A stretch of 64,000 nt of DNA, from the NCBI GenBank assembly GCA_037447605.1, contig CM074813.1, positions 1,508,404-1,572,403 on the forward strand, read 5' to 3'. A program made the translations under genes and the position numbers. The notes beneath the pieces are model-generated. The model searched no databases. It was not told where the DNA came from and saw only the letters and a list, made by a program, of their open reading frames with translations. The DNA is from Zygnema circumcarinatum. Its lineage: Eukaryota > Streptophyta > Zygnematophyceae > Zygnematales > Zygnemataceae. Shown in pieces: positions 63,181 through 64,000 of this stretch (positions are counted from its first letter, which is position 1; every line of letters starts with the position of its first letter).

Positions 63181-63573
63181 ACCTCGTCACCAAGTTGAAT
63201 GAAAGTTGAATAAGGTTGAACCATGACGACGCGTCCTGACTAGGTCGGTTTGAGACGAGAAAAGTTCCCCAAAAGCGTTTCAAATGTTCAAAAGGGCGAG
63301 CTTTAGCGTGACCAGGGCCCTGCTATATGGCCGCTGTTACAGTTCAACAAGAATTTTACCAGTCGAAAGCTGCTGTTCTGTGTATCGTACAGTAATCGTA
63401 CACTTATGTACGGTAAATTGTACTTTCTGTGGTTCTGGCGTTCCGTCCGCCACGTCGCCCTCACACGTCCCGTCAGATCCCTCCGTCCCTCCCTCCCTCC
63501 GCCTTGCTCTCCCCTCTCCACTTTATAGAGCCCCTTCCTCCTTCCAGCTCCCTGCCTGCTCTCTGTGTCGTCC

Positions 63574-63579
63574 TATAAA
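63574..63579 (+). promoter_or_regulatory. Candidate TATA box of VTE3
   Basis: TATAAA occurs 93 bases before the VTE3 start codon, preceded by a CT-rich tract (63484-63540) and followed by a CT-rich leader. The position fits a TATA box with a leader of about 60 bases. Confidence 0.4.
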
Positions 63580-63671
63580 CTCTTTCCTCTCTACCTCACT
63601 GTTAGAAGGGTTGAGGGAAGGCCGTTTGGACTGTGTGTTGTAGCTGGTTGGTCTCGCGTGGAGCGAGCGCC

Positions 63672-64000
63672 ATGGCGTCAGCATGTCTGCAAGCGGGGAA
63701 TGTGCAGATGACAACTTTTGGTGGACGGTCGTGCAGTCAGCAGAAAGCCGCTATTAGGACGTGTCAACGGAGCGCAGCGTCAAGCAGAAGCAACTTAAGC
63801 TTTTCTCAGACTCAATTTATCTCATCTTGCAATTCGTTGTCACTCCAACCTTCTTCTGCCTTGTCTTGCAAGGGGCGAAGGAATGTGGCAGTGAAGTGTA
63901 GCGTTTCAGCCGAGAGACCGACCTCCCAGCCCCGATTCATTCAACACAAGCAAGAAGCGTTCTGGTTCTACCGTTTTTTGTCAATCGTTTACGACCACGT
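63672..64000 (+). CDS. VTE3: MPBQ/MSBQ methyltransferase, first exon, 3' partial
   Basis: VTE3 (APG1, the 37 kDa inner-envelope protein) methylates MPBQ and MSBQ in plastoquinone and tocopherol synthesis. The open frame starts MASACLQAGNVQMTTFGGRS. It runs through about 85 Ser/Thr/Gln/Arg-rich residues of chloroplast transit peptide, then reaches the conserved mature start QPRFIQHKQEAFWFYRFLSI followed by VYDHV, where the window ends. The SAM-binding domain lies outside the window. The gene is the only one in the window on the same strand as its left neighbour. Confidence 0.9.
   Translation, partial: MASACLQAGNVQMTTFGGRSCSQQKAAIRTCQRSAASSRSNLSFSQTQFISSCNSLSLQPSSALSCKGRRNVAVKCSVSAERPTSQPRFIQHKQEAFWFYRFLSIVYDH

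Noticed and set aside
62723-63283. 186-codon minus-strand frame and overlapping plus-strand frames
   Set aside because: They result from high GC composition and absence of stops; no motif, and one overlaps a dispersed repeat boundary.

Overview
This is a nuclear genomic window from a green-lineage photosynthetic eukaryote, most likely a streptophyte alga or a close relative. Every gene is split by short GT-AG introns, mostly 100-500 bases. Several products are plastid-type proteins of plants and green algae: Tic22, the MPBQ/MSBQ methyltransferase VTE3, and a pKIWI502-type FAD/NAD(P) reductase with a transit-like N-terminus. A HEAT INTOLERANT 4-like gene also points to the plant lineage. I cannot name the species from the sequence alone. 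One 10-base N gap lies in a poly-C run at 15.0 kb.

Layout, left to right: HIT4-like (+, 5' end outside the window, ends 2388); a repeat-rich block (2.6-6.1 kb) with fold-back repeats and a MITE-like element; plastid FAD/NAD(P) reductase (-, 6555-9656); Tic22-like (+, 11033-14577); a gap-containing stretch without a recognised gene (14.6-17.6 kb); U1 snRNP 70K (-, 17631-20985); FANCM-type helicase (+, 21944-33440); ubiquitin-specific protease (-, 34184-41418); GDSL esterase (+, 41829-44438); deoxyhypusine synthase (-, 44899-47768); a tandem-repeat block (48.3-48.9 kb); FANCJ/BRIP1-type helicase (+, 49399-61229); a CCAATGG-rich repeat array and a GC-rich stretch (61.7-63.2 kb); and the first exon of VTE3 (+, from 63672).

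The first nine genes alternate strictly in strand, so the window holds four divergent intergenic promoter regions. Two of them carry the same 10-base extended G-box, and three carry GA-rich tracts. Two DNA crosslink-repair helicases, FANCM and FANCJ, lie about 16 kb apart with a deubiquitinase between them. The other genes are unrelated housekeeping or plastid functions, so the linkage may be chance.

Gene models were built by hand from reading frames, splice signals and remembered family motifs. For HIT4, the reductase, Tic22, FANCM, GDSL and DHS the exon phases close consistently across all listed exons. The USP is incomplete between its Cys box and QED box, and parts of FANCJ are approximate.
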